Shown one piece after another: positions 35,230 to 44,049 of a stretch of 64,000 nt of DNA. The notes under the pieces are model-generated. The model saw only the letters and a program-made list of their open reading frames with translations, did not search any database and was not told the DNA's origin. A program made the position numbers and the translations under genes. The stretch's first letter is position 1. The number at the start of each line of letters is the position of its first letter. Origin of the DNA: Cytophagales bacterium. GTDB lineage: Bacteria > Bacteroidota > Bacteroidia > Cytophagales > Cyclobacteriaceae. The stretch is from NCBI GenBank assembly GCA_033344775.1, contig JAWPMT010000005.1, positions 2,363,001-2,427,000 of the forward strand, read 5' to 3'.

Positions 35230-36311
35230 TAGTTCAAGCGCCGCAAGGTCTCAACAATTCTATTTGCAGCCTTCCCATCCCACAATTCAGGGATCTTGCC
35301 TGTTTTCCATCTACCAGATAACAGGGTCTCCATTGCAGGAGGAATATTTTTCGGATCAGTACCGATCAATTCATTTGTGCCAATATCAATGGTCTCCGGC
35401 CTTTCCGTATTGTCTCTTAAAGTCAAACATGGGACACCCATTACAGTGGTCTCTTCAGTAATCCCACCTGAATCAGTAATTACGGCAAGGGCATGCTTTA
35501 CCAAATAATTGAACTCCAGGTAAGACATGGGTTCTACTAGTTTCAGTCTTGCATCATCAATCCCCAGGTTTTTGAATATTTTAGCCGTTCTTGGGTGTAT
35601 AGGAAAAACAATTGGATGCGAACCGGAATTCAATAAAATAGCATTCATGAACTCCTTGAGTTTTTCCTCCTCATCAACATTCGCAGGACGATGCATGGTC
35701 ATCACAAAGTATTGACCTTTCTCAAGACTGGCATTGCGCCAAACTTCAGGCATTGCTAGGCGATCCATATTGGCCTCAAGGGTATCAATCATGGTATTAC
35801 CTACAAAAAAAATCTGCTCTCCGCTGATCCCGGATTTCCTGAGGTTTTCATTAGCTGTTTCCGAAGTTGTAAAAAAGTAATCAGTGATGCTATCTGTAAC
35901 CATACGATTGATTTCTTCGGGCATGGTTATATCAAAAGATCTAATGCCCGCTTCTACATGAGCAACTTTGATGTTCAGCTTTTTTGCAGCGATTGAGCAA
36001 GCCATGGTTGAAGTTACATCGCCAACAACCAGGGTTAAATCGCAAGGATTTTCTAGCAGCAGGGCTTCGTATCTGGTCATGATTTTGGCCGTTTGTTCGG
36101 CTTGGGTTCCGGAACCAGATTCAAGATTAACATCAGGCATAGGGATATTTAGTTGTTCAAAAAAGTCACCTGACATTTTCTTATCATAATGCTGTCCTGT
36201 ATGCACCAGACGGTACTTTAAATTACTATCTCCTACTCGATTAATTTCATGAATGATTGGAGCAATCTTCATGAAATTTGGTCTGGCACCCGCGATGATA
36301 TCAACTAACAT
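35229..36311 (-). CDS. Non-hydrolysing UDP-GlcNAc 2-epimerase family (WecB/WbpI/FnlC-like)
   Basis: A 360-residue cytosolic epimerase. Family motifs: GARPNFMKIAPII, HTGQHYD, VVGDVTSTMA, HVEAGIRSF, MPEEINR, MTMHRPANVD, HPRTAK, TDSGGITEE and RDNTERPE. It inverts C2 of a UDP-HexNAc. The HTGQHYDKKMSGDFFEQL segment looks closer to WbpI-type enzymes than to E. coli WecB; with the WbpA/B/D/E-like genes in this run it could make the ManNAc3NAcA-type donor. FnlC (UDP-FucNAc) or plain ManNAc synthesis are alternatives. It may have its own promoter in the 278-base gap upstream. Confidence 0.9.
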   Translation of the reverse strand: MLVDIIAGARPNFMKIAPIIHEINRVGDSNLKYRLVHTGQHYDKKMSGDFFEQLNIPMPDVNLESGSGTQAEQTAKIMTRYEALLLENPCDLTLVVGDVTSTMACSIAAKKLNIKVAHVEAGIRSFDITMPEEINRMVTDSITDYFFTTSETANENLRKSGISGEQIFFVGNTMIDTLEANMDRLAMPEVWRNASLEKGQYFVMTMHRPANVDEEEKLKEFMNAILLNSGSHPIVFPIHPRTAKIFKNLGIDDARLKLVEPMSYLEFNYLVKHALAVITDSGGITEETTVMGVPCLTLRDNTERPETIDIGTNELIGTDPKNIPPAMETLLSGRWKTGKIPELWDGKAANRIVETLRRLN

Positions 36312-36477
36312 GGAATTATCTCTAAGTTTAAGGAATCTTGAAACTTGATTTCTAGTTTTTGCGCCCCTATGAGGTTATCAAAGCCTTTAGCCATATGATA
36401 ATTTTTCATTTGGTTTTTTGTTGTATCAATTAAAACCCCAAGAAGCTATTAACTCTGACATTACTATCTAATTCTTT

Positions 36478-36508
36478 CAAAAGTAGGCACATACGAAAGG
36501 CAAAAATA
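36478..36508 (-). promoter_or_regulatory. Two candidate -7 boxes in the 36312-36589 gap
   Basis: On the minus strand, TATTTTTG (36501-36508) and TACTTTTG (36478-36485) both match TAnnTTTG. A CAAA on the plus strand at 36533 could be a -33 TTTG for the first, though the spacing (24) is long. They would drive the epimerase and WbuB-like genes with leaders of about 160-190 bases. I see no ORF or clear terminator in the rest of this gap. Confidence 0.38.
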
Positions 36509-36589
36509 TGGATATCCTAAAAAAATCTCCTGCAAACTCTCCTTCTGTCTTGGCAAAATTGACTGCAGGGCTTTCTAAACATTCCACGG

Positions 36590-37774
36590 TTAGCTTTTTT
36601 TATACAGGTCCAATACCAAACCTCTTATAGATTCCCATTTGAATGCCTCAATTGCTTTGAATTGTAGAGTGACCATTGCCGCTCGACCTTTTTCAGACCA
36701 CCGATATTCATGTATGCCCAAAATCTCCTGCCGGAGGTCCTCGGAATTATCATTAGTAGGCGAAAAAGGTACTATTAGTGGGCTTTCTTCACTGCTTACA
36801 TCCAAAAAATCTCTAAACTCATTGATGGAATGTTCATATCCAATGACTGGGACTCCATGAATCAATGCTTCAATATATACAATCCCAAAAGACTCACTCA
36901 TGCTGGGTACAACCAAAACTGACCCGTCAGACAATTGATTATAAATTTGTTCCTTATCGAGCTGTCCTTGAAATTTAATATTTCTTCTGTTCTGTGCTGC
37001 CTGCTGAACCTTGCTTCTAAGTTCGGAACCGTCCCCACATATTATCAAGTTCATGTCCGTGTCAATTATCGCATCGATTACGAGATTGACGCGTTTCCTA
37101 GACACAAGCCCTCCGATATAGCAGACATTTTTATTGAACTCAGGTGTATTGATGGATTCAGGGACATATATACCATTGTAAATATGTCTGCCGTCTTTTT
37201 CAGGAGGCAAGTCCAATCCTAGTTTTAGGCCTTTCTCCCGGTCGACCGCCGAAACATGAATGACATGATCCATTCCATTTACTACATGATTGAGATGGTT
37301 AATGAACCTTCTTTTAACATGTACTTTAGGATCATACATATGATAACTATGGATGGTCAATATCTTCTTAGCCTTACACTTTTGCCCTACAAAACATAAT
37401 GCAAACGCACCATGTAATCCATGTATATGAATGACGTCATACTTGCTTAAATCAACTGATGCCACTCGAAAGGCATAGTAAAAAAATTTCAACACCCCCA
37501 AGTAGCCGTTATGGATAAACCTGGACTTCAATAGAGCCCCTGGAAAGGAGATAAGAAACTTAAAAAGATTGCCAAATGTCAGATCAAAGCCGTAAAACGT
37601 ACTACTTTCATTGTCAACACTACTGGATTGCTCTAGTCCGGTAACAAGCACATCGACTTGATTCGTAGGTTCTTTTTTTAACTCGTCATAGAGTTCGGTG
37701 ATATGACTGGAAATCCCACCGAAGTTTTTGGACTTTCTACTTGTAATAAATGGGCCAACTAATAATATCTTCAA
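36590..37774 (-). CDS. Family 4 glycosyltransferase
   Basis: A 394-residue GT-B enzyme: KILLVGPFITSRKSKNFGGI (GT4 N-terminal G-x-G-G-I turn), VIHIHGLHGAFAL, HIYNGIYVP, VCYIGGLVSRKRVNLVIDAI and PSMSESFGIVYIEALIHGVP with the E-x7-E pair. The apparent start is TTG 37774, seven bases after the polymerase stop; no ATG is available in frame nearby. It belongs to the set 2 run (50017 to 36590) and is followed by the 278-base gap. Confidence 0.88.
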   Translation of the reverse strand: MKILLVGPFITSRKSKNFGGISSHITELYDELKKEPTNQVDVLVTGLEQSSSVDNESSTFYGFDLTFGNLFKFLISFPGALLKSRFIHNGYLGVLKFFYYAFRVASVDLSKYDVIHIHGLHGAFALCFVGQKCKAKKILTIHSYHMYDPKVHVKRRFINHLNHVVNGMDHVIHVSAVDREKGLKLGLDLPPEKDGRHIYNGIYVPESINTPEFNKNVCYIGGLVSRKRVNLVIDAIIDTDMNLIICGDGSELRSKVQQAAQNRRNIKFQGQLDKEQIYNQLSDGSVLVVPSMSESFGIVYIEALIHGVPVIGYEHSINEFRDFLDVSSEESPLIVPFSPTNDNSEDLRQEILGIHEYRWSEKGRAAMVTLQFKAIEAFKWESIRGLVLDLYKKS

Positions 37775-37781
37775 AACATTC

Positions 37782-39107
37782 TTAATTACTATGGAGGCGA
37801 AGGGAAGAGAAATTCAACTTGCGTCCTGCGAAAATCAATATCCCCAGGAAAAACCAACTAACATTCCAAACGAAATCCACGAATCCGCCGACAATGGGTA
37901 CATTCATCATAAAATATACCATCAGAGCAACGGAAAGGTAGTTGCCTGGCTTTCTGATTATCCAGTTGTGGATTAAACCCACTATAAACCCGACGAAAAA
38001 TGGACTGATCATTAAGCCAAACTGGCCAAAGTTGGCATAAGCTTCTCCAACGAATAAAGTATTCATCACACCCGCAGTACCTGCATCAACTCCATCCTCA
38101 TACCTTAGCTCCATGATCGCTCTGGCGGACCGCTGATGTTCTAAACCAAAAGAAGAAACGATCCAGTTGGGGAAACTCGCGCCATTTAAGAAAGCAATCT
38201 GTTCTGGGAAATATAGGAAAGTGAGAAATAAACCCATTGTGGGAACAAAAACTATTCTACCTATTAATCCAGCGGTAAGTGATAGATGGACTTCTCCTGA
38301 TACCAAAAAGTACATAACCATAACCCCTAAAAATGATATCAAACCAATTTTAAGGGATTGAATAACTCCTATTTTTTTACCAGTAATGATGTAGTAGTTC
38401 AGCACCAGTGCAATTAAATAAAAGACAAGTGGTGCTTTCTCTCCATTAAAGCCTTCTGAATAAATACCCCATGATATGCTAATTATCGTCAAAAAGAGGT
38501 AGTTAAAGTTATTTCGATTCCTTAAATAGATATTGAAGAAAACGAAAGAGCACAAGACTGAAAGCACATGGAATAACAGGTTCTTGATATATGGCACACC
38601 TGTAAATTCAAATTTTGAGGTGAATCTAGCCCTTAAAAGATCCTCTTCACTGGCCCCTGTCAACATTTTGAAAAAAGGCACTTCAGGCACATAGAGTGTA
38701 GTGTATAACCCGGAAGCGATGGAAATCACCAGGCAAAATATCCAAAATTTATAGTTGTAACTTTTTACAGAATTCTGTTTTTCACTGTAAAAGTTATCAA
38801 GTCGTTCCTTTGGACTCTTCTTAAATAGAATCGAAGCGATTTTCACCCCAATGGGTAAGGTCAATAAGACATACGATACGGCATAAAATACCTGAAGTGT
38901 CAATAAGGTGGTTTTATTATTAATAAAGTATACATCGGCTCCTATAACGATCATAGTTACTCCGACGTAACATACAAACATCAACCAGAAGTAATAAATA
39001 AAGCTTACAATAGACAGCTTATTGAAAGACATACTTCCACAAGACCACTTAAAAAGAAAGAAGCTGAGAATAGGTACGATTACCGATAATATGTAGAACC
39101 AGGTCAC
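37782..39107 (-). CDS. Wzy-type oligosaccharide repeat-unit polymerase 2
   Basis: A 441-residue membrane protein with about twelve hydrophobic segments and periplasmic loops containing EVPFFKMLTGASEEDLLRAR and FGLEHQRSARAIMELRYEDG. The pattern of long loops and C-terminal IVGGFVDFVWNVSWF fits the oligosaccharide repeat-unit polymerase (O-antigen polymerase) class, which is poorly conserved, so the call rests on topology and context: flippase, Wzz and Wza genes in the same run. The start is GTG 39107. Its sequence looks AT-rich. Confidence 0.78.
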   Translation of the reverse strand: MTWFYILSVIVPILSFFLFKWSCGSMSFNKLSIVSFIYYFWLMFVCYVGVTMIVIGADVYFINNKTTLLTLQVFYAVSYVLLTLPIGVKIASILFKKSPKERLDNFYSEKQNSVKSYNYKFWIFCLVISIASGLYTTLYVPEVPFFKMLTGASEEDLLRARFTSKFEFTGVPYIKNLLFHVLSVLCSFVFFNIYLRNRNNFNYLFLTIISISWGIYSEGFNGEKAPLVFYLIALVLNYYIITGKKIGVIQSLKIGLISFLGVMVMYFLVSGEVHLSLTAGLIGRIVFVPTMGLFLTFLYFPEQIAFLNGASFPNWIVSSFGLEHQRSARAIMELRYEDGVDAGTAGVMNTLFVGEAYANFGQFGLMISPFFVGFIVGLIHNWIIRKPGNYLSVALMVYFMMNVPIVGGFVDFVWNVSWFFLGILIFAGRKLNFSSLRLHSN

Positions 39108-39117
39108 GAAATTGAAT

Positions 39118-40206
39118 TTATTTCATAAAAGTTTCTAAATATTTGAATCGTTCTGTCCAGCTAACGTGTTTTTTATTTTCATAAATCCATTGCTGTCGTT
39201 CACTGATATCCTGAACATCTAGCTCTTGAAATAATTCGATAGCCCCGGAGATATCATCTACAACCCAACCAAACTTATTTTCTGAGACAAACTGTTCGGC
39301 TGAACCTCCGCTATAAATAACAAGTGGTAAATGATACGAAATACTTTCTATGTATTTGTAAGGAAAAGCATGTTTATAATAACCCTCAGTTAGGCGAAGG
39401 TCAAGAAATACATCATGACTATCATAAAGATCTTCAAGATCCGGTCCACTCTTATGTACGATTGTTACCTGGTCAAAACTATACTCTTGAAATGTATCTT
39501 TCACCTCTACCCATTCATACTCTCTACAACATACGGTGAGTTTTAACTTTGGTGATGAATTAACTAATTGTAAGGCAAATTCCAGGTTATAAAAAGGAGG
39601 CAACACTCCTCCAACATAAAGCAGGCTGATGCAATCATCTGCTCGCTCTTTTTTTGTGAAAGGTTTGGAAAGCGTTGATTCCTGTAACCCAGGGTGAAAA
39701 GGAATTAAGCTCAATCTTTTCTTTTTGTTTGGAGGTAAATATTCTCCTATGCTTTGCGTTGGCAACAAAATATGGTCAACGTACTTTGCAATAAAGCTCC
39801 ATTCTATCTTATGAAACGTATTTTTTAGAACACCTTTCCAACCTCTTATTTCAAATCCCGGAAACCTCCAGTATAGATCTCTATAAAACATAAAGAAAGT
39901 GACGTTGTACCTTTTTAGCATTACAAACAACCACATATCAGACAACCAAAACAGGGAGCCCTTTCTAATTTCATGGAGGAAAAAAGGCATATTGAAGGAT
40001 TCTATGTAGATGTAATCAGGCCTAAACCCATTGCGCAATTCACGTATTAAGTTAAGATTCGCCTGGTATCTCTCTCTTGCGTTCCCATGGATAAAACGGT
40101 CATGCTCATTTTTCCTGCCTTTTAGAAAATTGAATACTTCAAGTGGTCTCTTGGCACTTGCAATATTCTGGTCTTCAGATAATGATCGCGGGAAATAGTA
40201 AATCAT
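39118..40206 (-). CDS. Glycosyltransferase, GT-B fold, family uncertain
   Basis: A 362-residue protein with a GT-B look but weak motifs: IYYFPRSLSEDQNIASAKRP, DYIYIESFNMPFFL, a FMFYRDLYWRFPGFE segment in the N-terminal domain, then LLYVGGVLPPFYNLEFALQL and an acceptor/donor loop ending FPYKYIESISYHLPLVIYSGG. The ISLLYVGG and YKYIE parts are typical of GT4-like C-terminal domains. It overlaps the flippase by 4 bases (ATGA) and lies before the polymerase. Calling it a glycosyltransferase is reasonably safe; donor and acceptor are unknown. Confidence 0.75.
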   Translation of the reverse strand: MIYYFPRSLSEDQNIASAKRPLEVFNFLKGRKNEHDRFIHGNARERYQANLNLIRELRNGFRPDYIYIESFNMPFFLHEIRKGSLFWLSDMWLFVMLKRYNVTFFMFYRDLYWRFPGFEIRGWKGVLKNTFHKIEWSFIAKYVDHILLPTQSIGEYLPPNKKKRLSLIPFHPGLQESTLSKPFTKKERADDCISLLYVGGVLPPFYNLEFALQLVNSSPKLKLTVCCREYEWVEVKDTFQEYSFDQVTIVHKSGPDLEDLYDSHDVFLDLRLTEGYYKHAFPYKYIESISYHLPLVIYSGGSAEQFVSENKFGWVVDDISGAIELFQELDVQDISERQQWIYENKKHVSWTERFKYLETFMK

Positions 40207-41492
40207 CTATCTTTTTTTTTGAAAAGCCATATCATCAAGAAGAATGCAAAAACAAAGCTAATCCCCCGATGGAAAGAAATCATTTTAATAAGAAGATCAA
40301 TATCCGCTTCAATGAATTTGGCAACAACAGCAACGATAATCAACACAGAAACAAAAAAGATTTGAAAAATTACCTCTTTCTTCTCCTCTCCTAGTGTTCG
40401 AAAAACACTGATCAATGTGTTTACTATATAACTTACTGCATACCCAAAAATAAGAACACGTGATATCCAGACGACATCACTCCACTTTTCATCAAGCAGC
40501 AGATCCACAGCATACGGCACCAACAAATAGGCTATCCCAAACATGAATACCGCCAAAACCATTTGAATCTTTAAGTAATTAAAGAAAAATTGTTTGACTT
40601 TACGAATAACGGGATTTCCGTCCGAATCAAACCCTTGTCTTCTGAAAATATCAGATACAGATTTGGATATAGTCGTTTCAGGTATCATCACAACGCGCTT
40701 GGCCAGTGTGAATTGACCTAAGACATTGTTTCCAAAGAGTCCTGCAACAATAAAATCCGCCGACCTAACAGCAAGTACGTTCAGGAACTTAGATGGCAGA
40801 ATATACTTGGGATAATTCCTATAGTTCCATGCAACTTCTTTTAATGAAGGTAAGCGTATTGCTTCTTTGACCTCCTGAATATCAGAAAGAAGAATTTTAA
40901 TGAAACAAATGAAGACAAACGTAAATGACAGCAGTTTGGCGAGTACAAGAATCTCGAAGCTTGCATCGAACCAACCCAACAACACCGCAAGTATATTGTA
41001 GGTGATGACAGGTACAAATGTCACCATTGACATCCACATTATTTTTGTGAATCGGTTAAAGTATAAAAAGACACTTTTCTCCAGGAGATTCAAGATAGTG
41101 CTGACCCACAAAACCAAAAATGTAATTATTGCTGATCCATTGATGGTAAAAAAGAAGTCTATTACTTCGAAATGTTGTAGTAAGTAAAAGCTTCCAAGAA
41201 GAGGAATGGATCCAAGGAAAGTAAGCAAGAAACTCAGAATAAGTAGCTTCTTGGCTTCACCCATCCGCTTAGAAACGATAATGGCAAGATCATACTTTAA
41301 TGAACCGATCTCCGATAAAATGATAGAAGTAGAGTTGAAAAGCGCAATCGCCCCTATTGTTTTGGGATCATAAAGATTCGCTATCACCGGAAGGAAAAGT
41401 ATCGGCACTACCTGAGCCAGTGTCTTAAAGGAGATAAGCGGCAATAGCTTCTCCTTCAAAAAGGTTATATAAAGTATTTTCCCTTGACTCAT
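40203..41492 (-). CDS. Wzx-type oligosaccharide flippase 2
   Basis: A 429-residue membrane protein with about twelve helices. The opening LLPLISFKTLAQVVPILFLPVIANLYDPKTIGAIALF is the polysaccharide-flippase N-terminal pattern, here with Y-D-P in place of the more usual L-x-P-E. A central cytosolic segment PSKFLNVLAVRSADFIVAGLFG and later FTLAKRVVMIPETTIS are also typical. It would export the set 2 repeat unit. Overlap with the glycosyltransferase (ATGA) and proximity to the sulfotransferase indicate one transcript. Confidence 0.88.
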   Translation of the reverse strand: MSQGKILYITFLKEKLLPLISFKTLAQVVPILFLPVIANLYDPKTIGAIALFNSTSIILSEIGSLKYDLAIIVSKRMGEAKKLLILSFLLTFLGSIPLLGSFYLLQHFEVIDFFFTINGSAIITFLVLWVSTILNLLEKSVFLYFNRFTKIMWMSMVTFVPVITYNILAVLLGWFDASFEILVLAKLLSFTFVFICFIKILLSDIQEVKEAIRLPSLKEVAWNYRNYPKYILPSKFLNVLAVRSADFIVAGLFGNNVLGQFTLAKRVVMIPETTISKSVSDIFRRQGFDSDGNPVIRKVKQFFFNYLKIQMVLAVFMFGIAYLLVPYAVDLLLDEKWSDVVWISRVLIFGYAVSYIVNTLISVFRTLGEEKKEVIFQIFFVSVLIIVAVVAKFIEADIDLLIKMISFHRGISFVFAFFLMIWLFKKKDR

Positions 41493-41546
41493 TAGATGGG
41501 AATAACTTCATCAATTAAAAACAACCTTGTTATTAGCATCTCAGCA

Positions 41547-42476
41547 TTAGTAACCTAGCTTCTCTGCAATGGATCCAAGAATCTTGACTTTTCCTTTATC
41601 CAGATTTTTAACTTGCTCCTTACTTCGATTCATATTAGCTGCAGATCGAGAGACAAGGTTGGACTCATTCACATTGATCGAAACTCCAAGATATTCAGTA
41701 AGCCGCTGGTTGATCGCTTCAGCATCGTTTACGATATCTTCCATCTTGATGATTAAGCCTTCAGTTTCGCTATCTAAAAATTTTGTGAAAAGGGAAATAA
41801 TCTGATCCGCATTGACATTCAAGTCATGGCTACCCCATTCTTTTGACGCGTAACTAGAGATGATATCAAAGGGATTACGCACCAAGGTAATGAACTTGGA
41901 ACCTGGCAAAACAGCCTTCAACCCTTGATGATATAAGAAATTGTAAGGCGTATGTTCTACGTTATACGGTGCCTCATACTCTCTTGTCAGCTTATCCCAC
42001 ATCGAACGGAAAGCCTCATCAAACTCTTTGTGTGAAAGAGTCGGGCATTGATAGAAATTGGGGAATAGCTTACGTACTGAGCTTACCTTTTTAGCATAAA
42101 GAAGACGCAAAAGGTAATTACTATTACCAATCCACATTCGCTTTTCTGGAATTACTCTAAGTTCCTTTAGAAAACCATCAAGGATTTTGATGTTCTCCGT
42201 TTTAGGCAAAGTATTCAGTCGTGTTCGATGGTAAGCATATAAATTGAATTGCAGGAATTTTTTGTAGAAAGTCACGAATCTGGATATCGCATCATGTGAC
42301 CAATAAGGGTCCCAATCATCAGTTAGTCGTTTTCTAAGGTCTAACACCCCGTGTGGATCCGTGAAAAACCTTAGCTCATATTCAAATCTATCCAGGCCAT
42401 TGGCTTCGAGAATCCTGGATAGAAGAGTAGTTCCTGACCTTCCTGTACCTCCTATGAAAATTGTATTTCCGTTCAT
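41547..42476 (-). CDS. PAPS-dependent sulfotransferase
   Basis: A 309-residue sulfotransferase. The 5'-phosphosulfate loop is GGTGRSGTTLL (residues 9-19, a P-loop-like motif with Arg13 to Thr17). The 3'-phosphate-binding motif is LVRNPFDIISSYAS with Arg200 and Ser207. The N-terminal shape is that of bacterial carbohydrate sulfotransferases. It probably sulfates the repeat unit or a lipid-linked sugar using PAPS from the cysC-cysD-cysN genes 8.5 kb upstream. It lies 14 bases after the aminotransferase and before the flippase, so modification before export is plausible. The substrate is inferred only from context. Confidence 0.85.
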   Translation of the reverse strand: MNGNTIFIGGTGRSGTTLLSRILEANGLDRFEYELRFFTDPHGVLDLRKRLTDDWDPYWSHDAISRFVTFYKKFLQFNLYAYHRTRLNTLPKTENIKILDGFLKELRVIPEKRMWIGNSNYLLRLLYAKKVSSVRKLFPNFYQCPTLSHKEFDEAFRSMWDKLTREYEAPYNVEHTPYNFLYHQGLKAVLPGSKFITLVRNPFDIISSYASKEWGSHDLNVNADQIISLFTKFLDSETEGLIIKMEDIVNDAEAINQRLTEYLGVSINVNESNLVSRSAANMNRSKEQVKNLDKGKVKILGSIAEKLGY

Positions 42477-42490
42477 TCAGAATAAATTAC

Positions 42491-43591
42491 TTATCCTTTG
42501 AACTGAGATAAACTATCTACTATATATGCTATCTCTGCGTCCGTTATTTCAGGATAAATAGGTAAGGAGAGCTCTGTTTCCTGAAGGTCATGAGCATTGG
42601 GGAAATCGCTCTGTTGGAATCCAAATCGATTGTACGCCTTCATAAAAGGCATGGCTTTGGGGTAGTGGATTTGAGTAGGCACTCCCTTATTTTTCAAAAA
42701 CTCTTTCAATTCATCCCTCTTGGGGGATTTGATTCCATAAACATGGAAACTATGCTTACTATTTGGTCGTACTTTAGGGACAGTGATATCCTCAACCGAA
42801 GCTAGTAACTCAGTATACTTCTTTGCGACTCTGATCCTCGCATCAGTCCACTCTATAAGCCTGGGAAGCTTAACGTTGAGAATTGCAGCCTGTAGCGTGT
42901 CCATTCGAGAGTTAATCCCTTCTATTTCATGTTGGTGCTTAACCAAAGATCCATGATTTGCGAATTTCTTACATTCTTCAGCTAATTGGTCATCATTAGT
43001 CACCATGCATCCCGCATCACCATAGGCTCCTAAATTTTTACCGGGGTAGAAACTGAATGTGGCGATATCTCCCCACAACCCTGCTACTTTCCCGTCCACC
43101 GCTGACAAATGACTCTGAGCACAATCCTCCAAAACCTTAATTCCATGCTTTTTGGCTATCTGCATAATAGCCGGCATATCACACATTTGACCGTATAAAT
43201 GTACGGGTATGATTGCTTTGGTCGCCGAGGTGATCTTCGCTTCAATCTTTGTGACATCAATGGTGTTGAATTCATCAATGTCCACAAAAACTGGTGTGGC
43301 TCCCGTCTGAGTAATTGACTCTGATGTGGATATCCAAGAACTGGCCGTAGTGATCACTTCATCTCCAGGACCTATACCCATCATTCGCATGCTGATGTAT
43401 AAGGCGTCAGTTCCATTGGCACATGGAATGCAATGCTTTACTCCTACAACTTCTTGAAAATTGTTTTTGAATTCCTCAAGGATAGGCCCTCCTATGAAAG
43501 AAGTGTTTTCAAGAATAGATTGAATTGCCTCATCTACCTCTTCCTTAATGCTGTAGTATTGCGCTTTTAGATCAACAAACTTTATCTCCAT
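42491..43591 (-). CDS. DegT/DnrJ/EryC1-type sugar aminotransferase (WbpE-like)
   Basis: A 366-residue PLP-dependent aminotransferase of the DegT family. The PLP-binding lysine is Lys185 in FSFYPGKNLGAYGDAG. Other motifs are CANGTDAL and VPVHLYGQM-like IIPVHLYGQM. It would transfer an amino group to a 3-keto UDP-sugar; with the neighbouring dehydrogenase, oxidoreductase and acetyltransferase it fits WbpE of the diacetamido-uronic acid pathway. Its ATG shares one base with the acetyltransferase stop (TAATG). Confidence 0.9.
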   Translation of the reverse strand: MEIKFVDLKAQYYSIKEEVDEAIQSILENTSFIGGPILEEFKNNFQEVVGVKHCIPCANGTDALYISMRMMGIGPGDEVITTASSWISTSESITQTGATPVFVDIDEFNTIDVTKIEAKITSATKAIIPVHLYGQMCDMPAIMQIAKKHGIKVLEDCAQSHLSAVDGKVAGLWGDIATFSFYPGKNLGAYGDAGCMVTNDDQLAEECKKFANHGSLVKHQHEIEGINSRMDTLQAAILNVKLPRLIEWTDARIRVAKKYTELLASVEDITVPKVRPNSKHSFHVYGIKSPKRDELKEFLKNKGVPTQIHYPKAMPFMKAYNRFGFQQSDFPNAHDLQETELSLPIYPEITDAEIAYIVDSLSQFKG

Positions 43592-44049
43592 TACTTCAAT
43601 TTTCTTGCCGGATTTCCCACATAAACTCCGGGCTCATCAATGTCTTTAGTCACCACGGCCCCTGCACCAATTACTACATTGTCACAAATAGAAATAGGTA
43701 GAATCGTCGCATTAGAACCGATAGAGACGTTCGACCCGATATGGGTTTCTTTCCAAAGGGATTGATCACCACCTGCTGGTCCTCCTTTTGAAAAAAGGTC
43801 ATTGATGAACATCACACCGTGTCCTATAAAGCAGTTTGCTCCAATGTTGACTAGTTCACAAATAAATGTGTGTGACTGTACTTTGGTTCCTGCACCTATC
43901 TTCACGCCTTTCTGAATTTCTACAAAAGGGCCCACGAAGCATTTCTCACCAATTTCACACTCGTAGAGGTTGACTGGCTTAACAACGGTTACGCTCTCGC
44001 CAAACGCAACGTCTCTTATAGAAGCTTCATAAATTTTCGGATCATTCAT
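43591..44049 (-). CDS. Left-handed beta-helix N-acetyltransferase (WbpD-like)
   Basis: A 152-residue hexapeptide-repeat acetyltransferase. Tandem hexad-type turns are visible from about residue 30 (IGEKCFVGPFVEIQKGVKIG, then IGANCFIGHG, IGSNVSIGSN, DNVVIGAGAVV). Such trimeric enzymes acetylate amino sugars on UDP donors. In the pathway deduced here it acts after the aminotransferase to form the 3-acetamido group. It overlaps the oxidoreductase gene by 8 bases and the aminotransferase gene by one base. Confidence 0.88.
   Translation of the reverse strand: MNDPKIYEASIRDVAFGESVTVVKPVNLYECEIGEKCFVGPFVEIQKGVKIGAGTKVQSHTFICELVNIGANCFIGHGVMFINDLFSKGGPAGGDQSLWKETHIGSNVSIGSNATILPISICDNVVIGAGAVVTKDIDEPGVYVGNPARKLK

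Noticed and set aside
36312-36589. A short gene or RNA in the longest gap
   Set aside because: No ORF with a plausible start and no stable structure seen by eye; only candidate promoter boxes.
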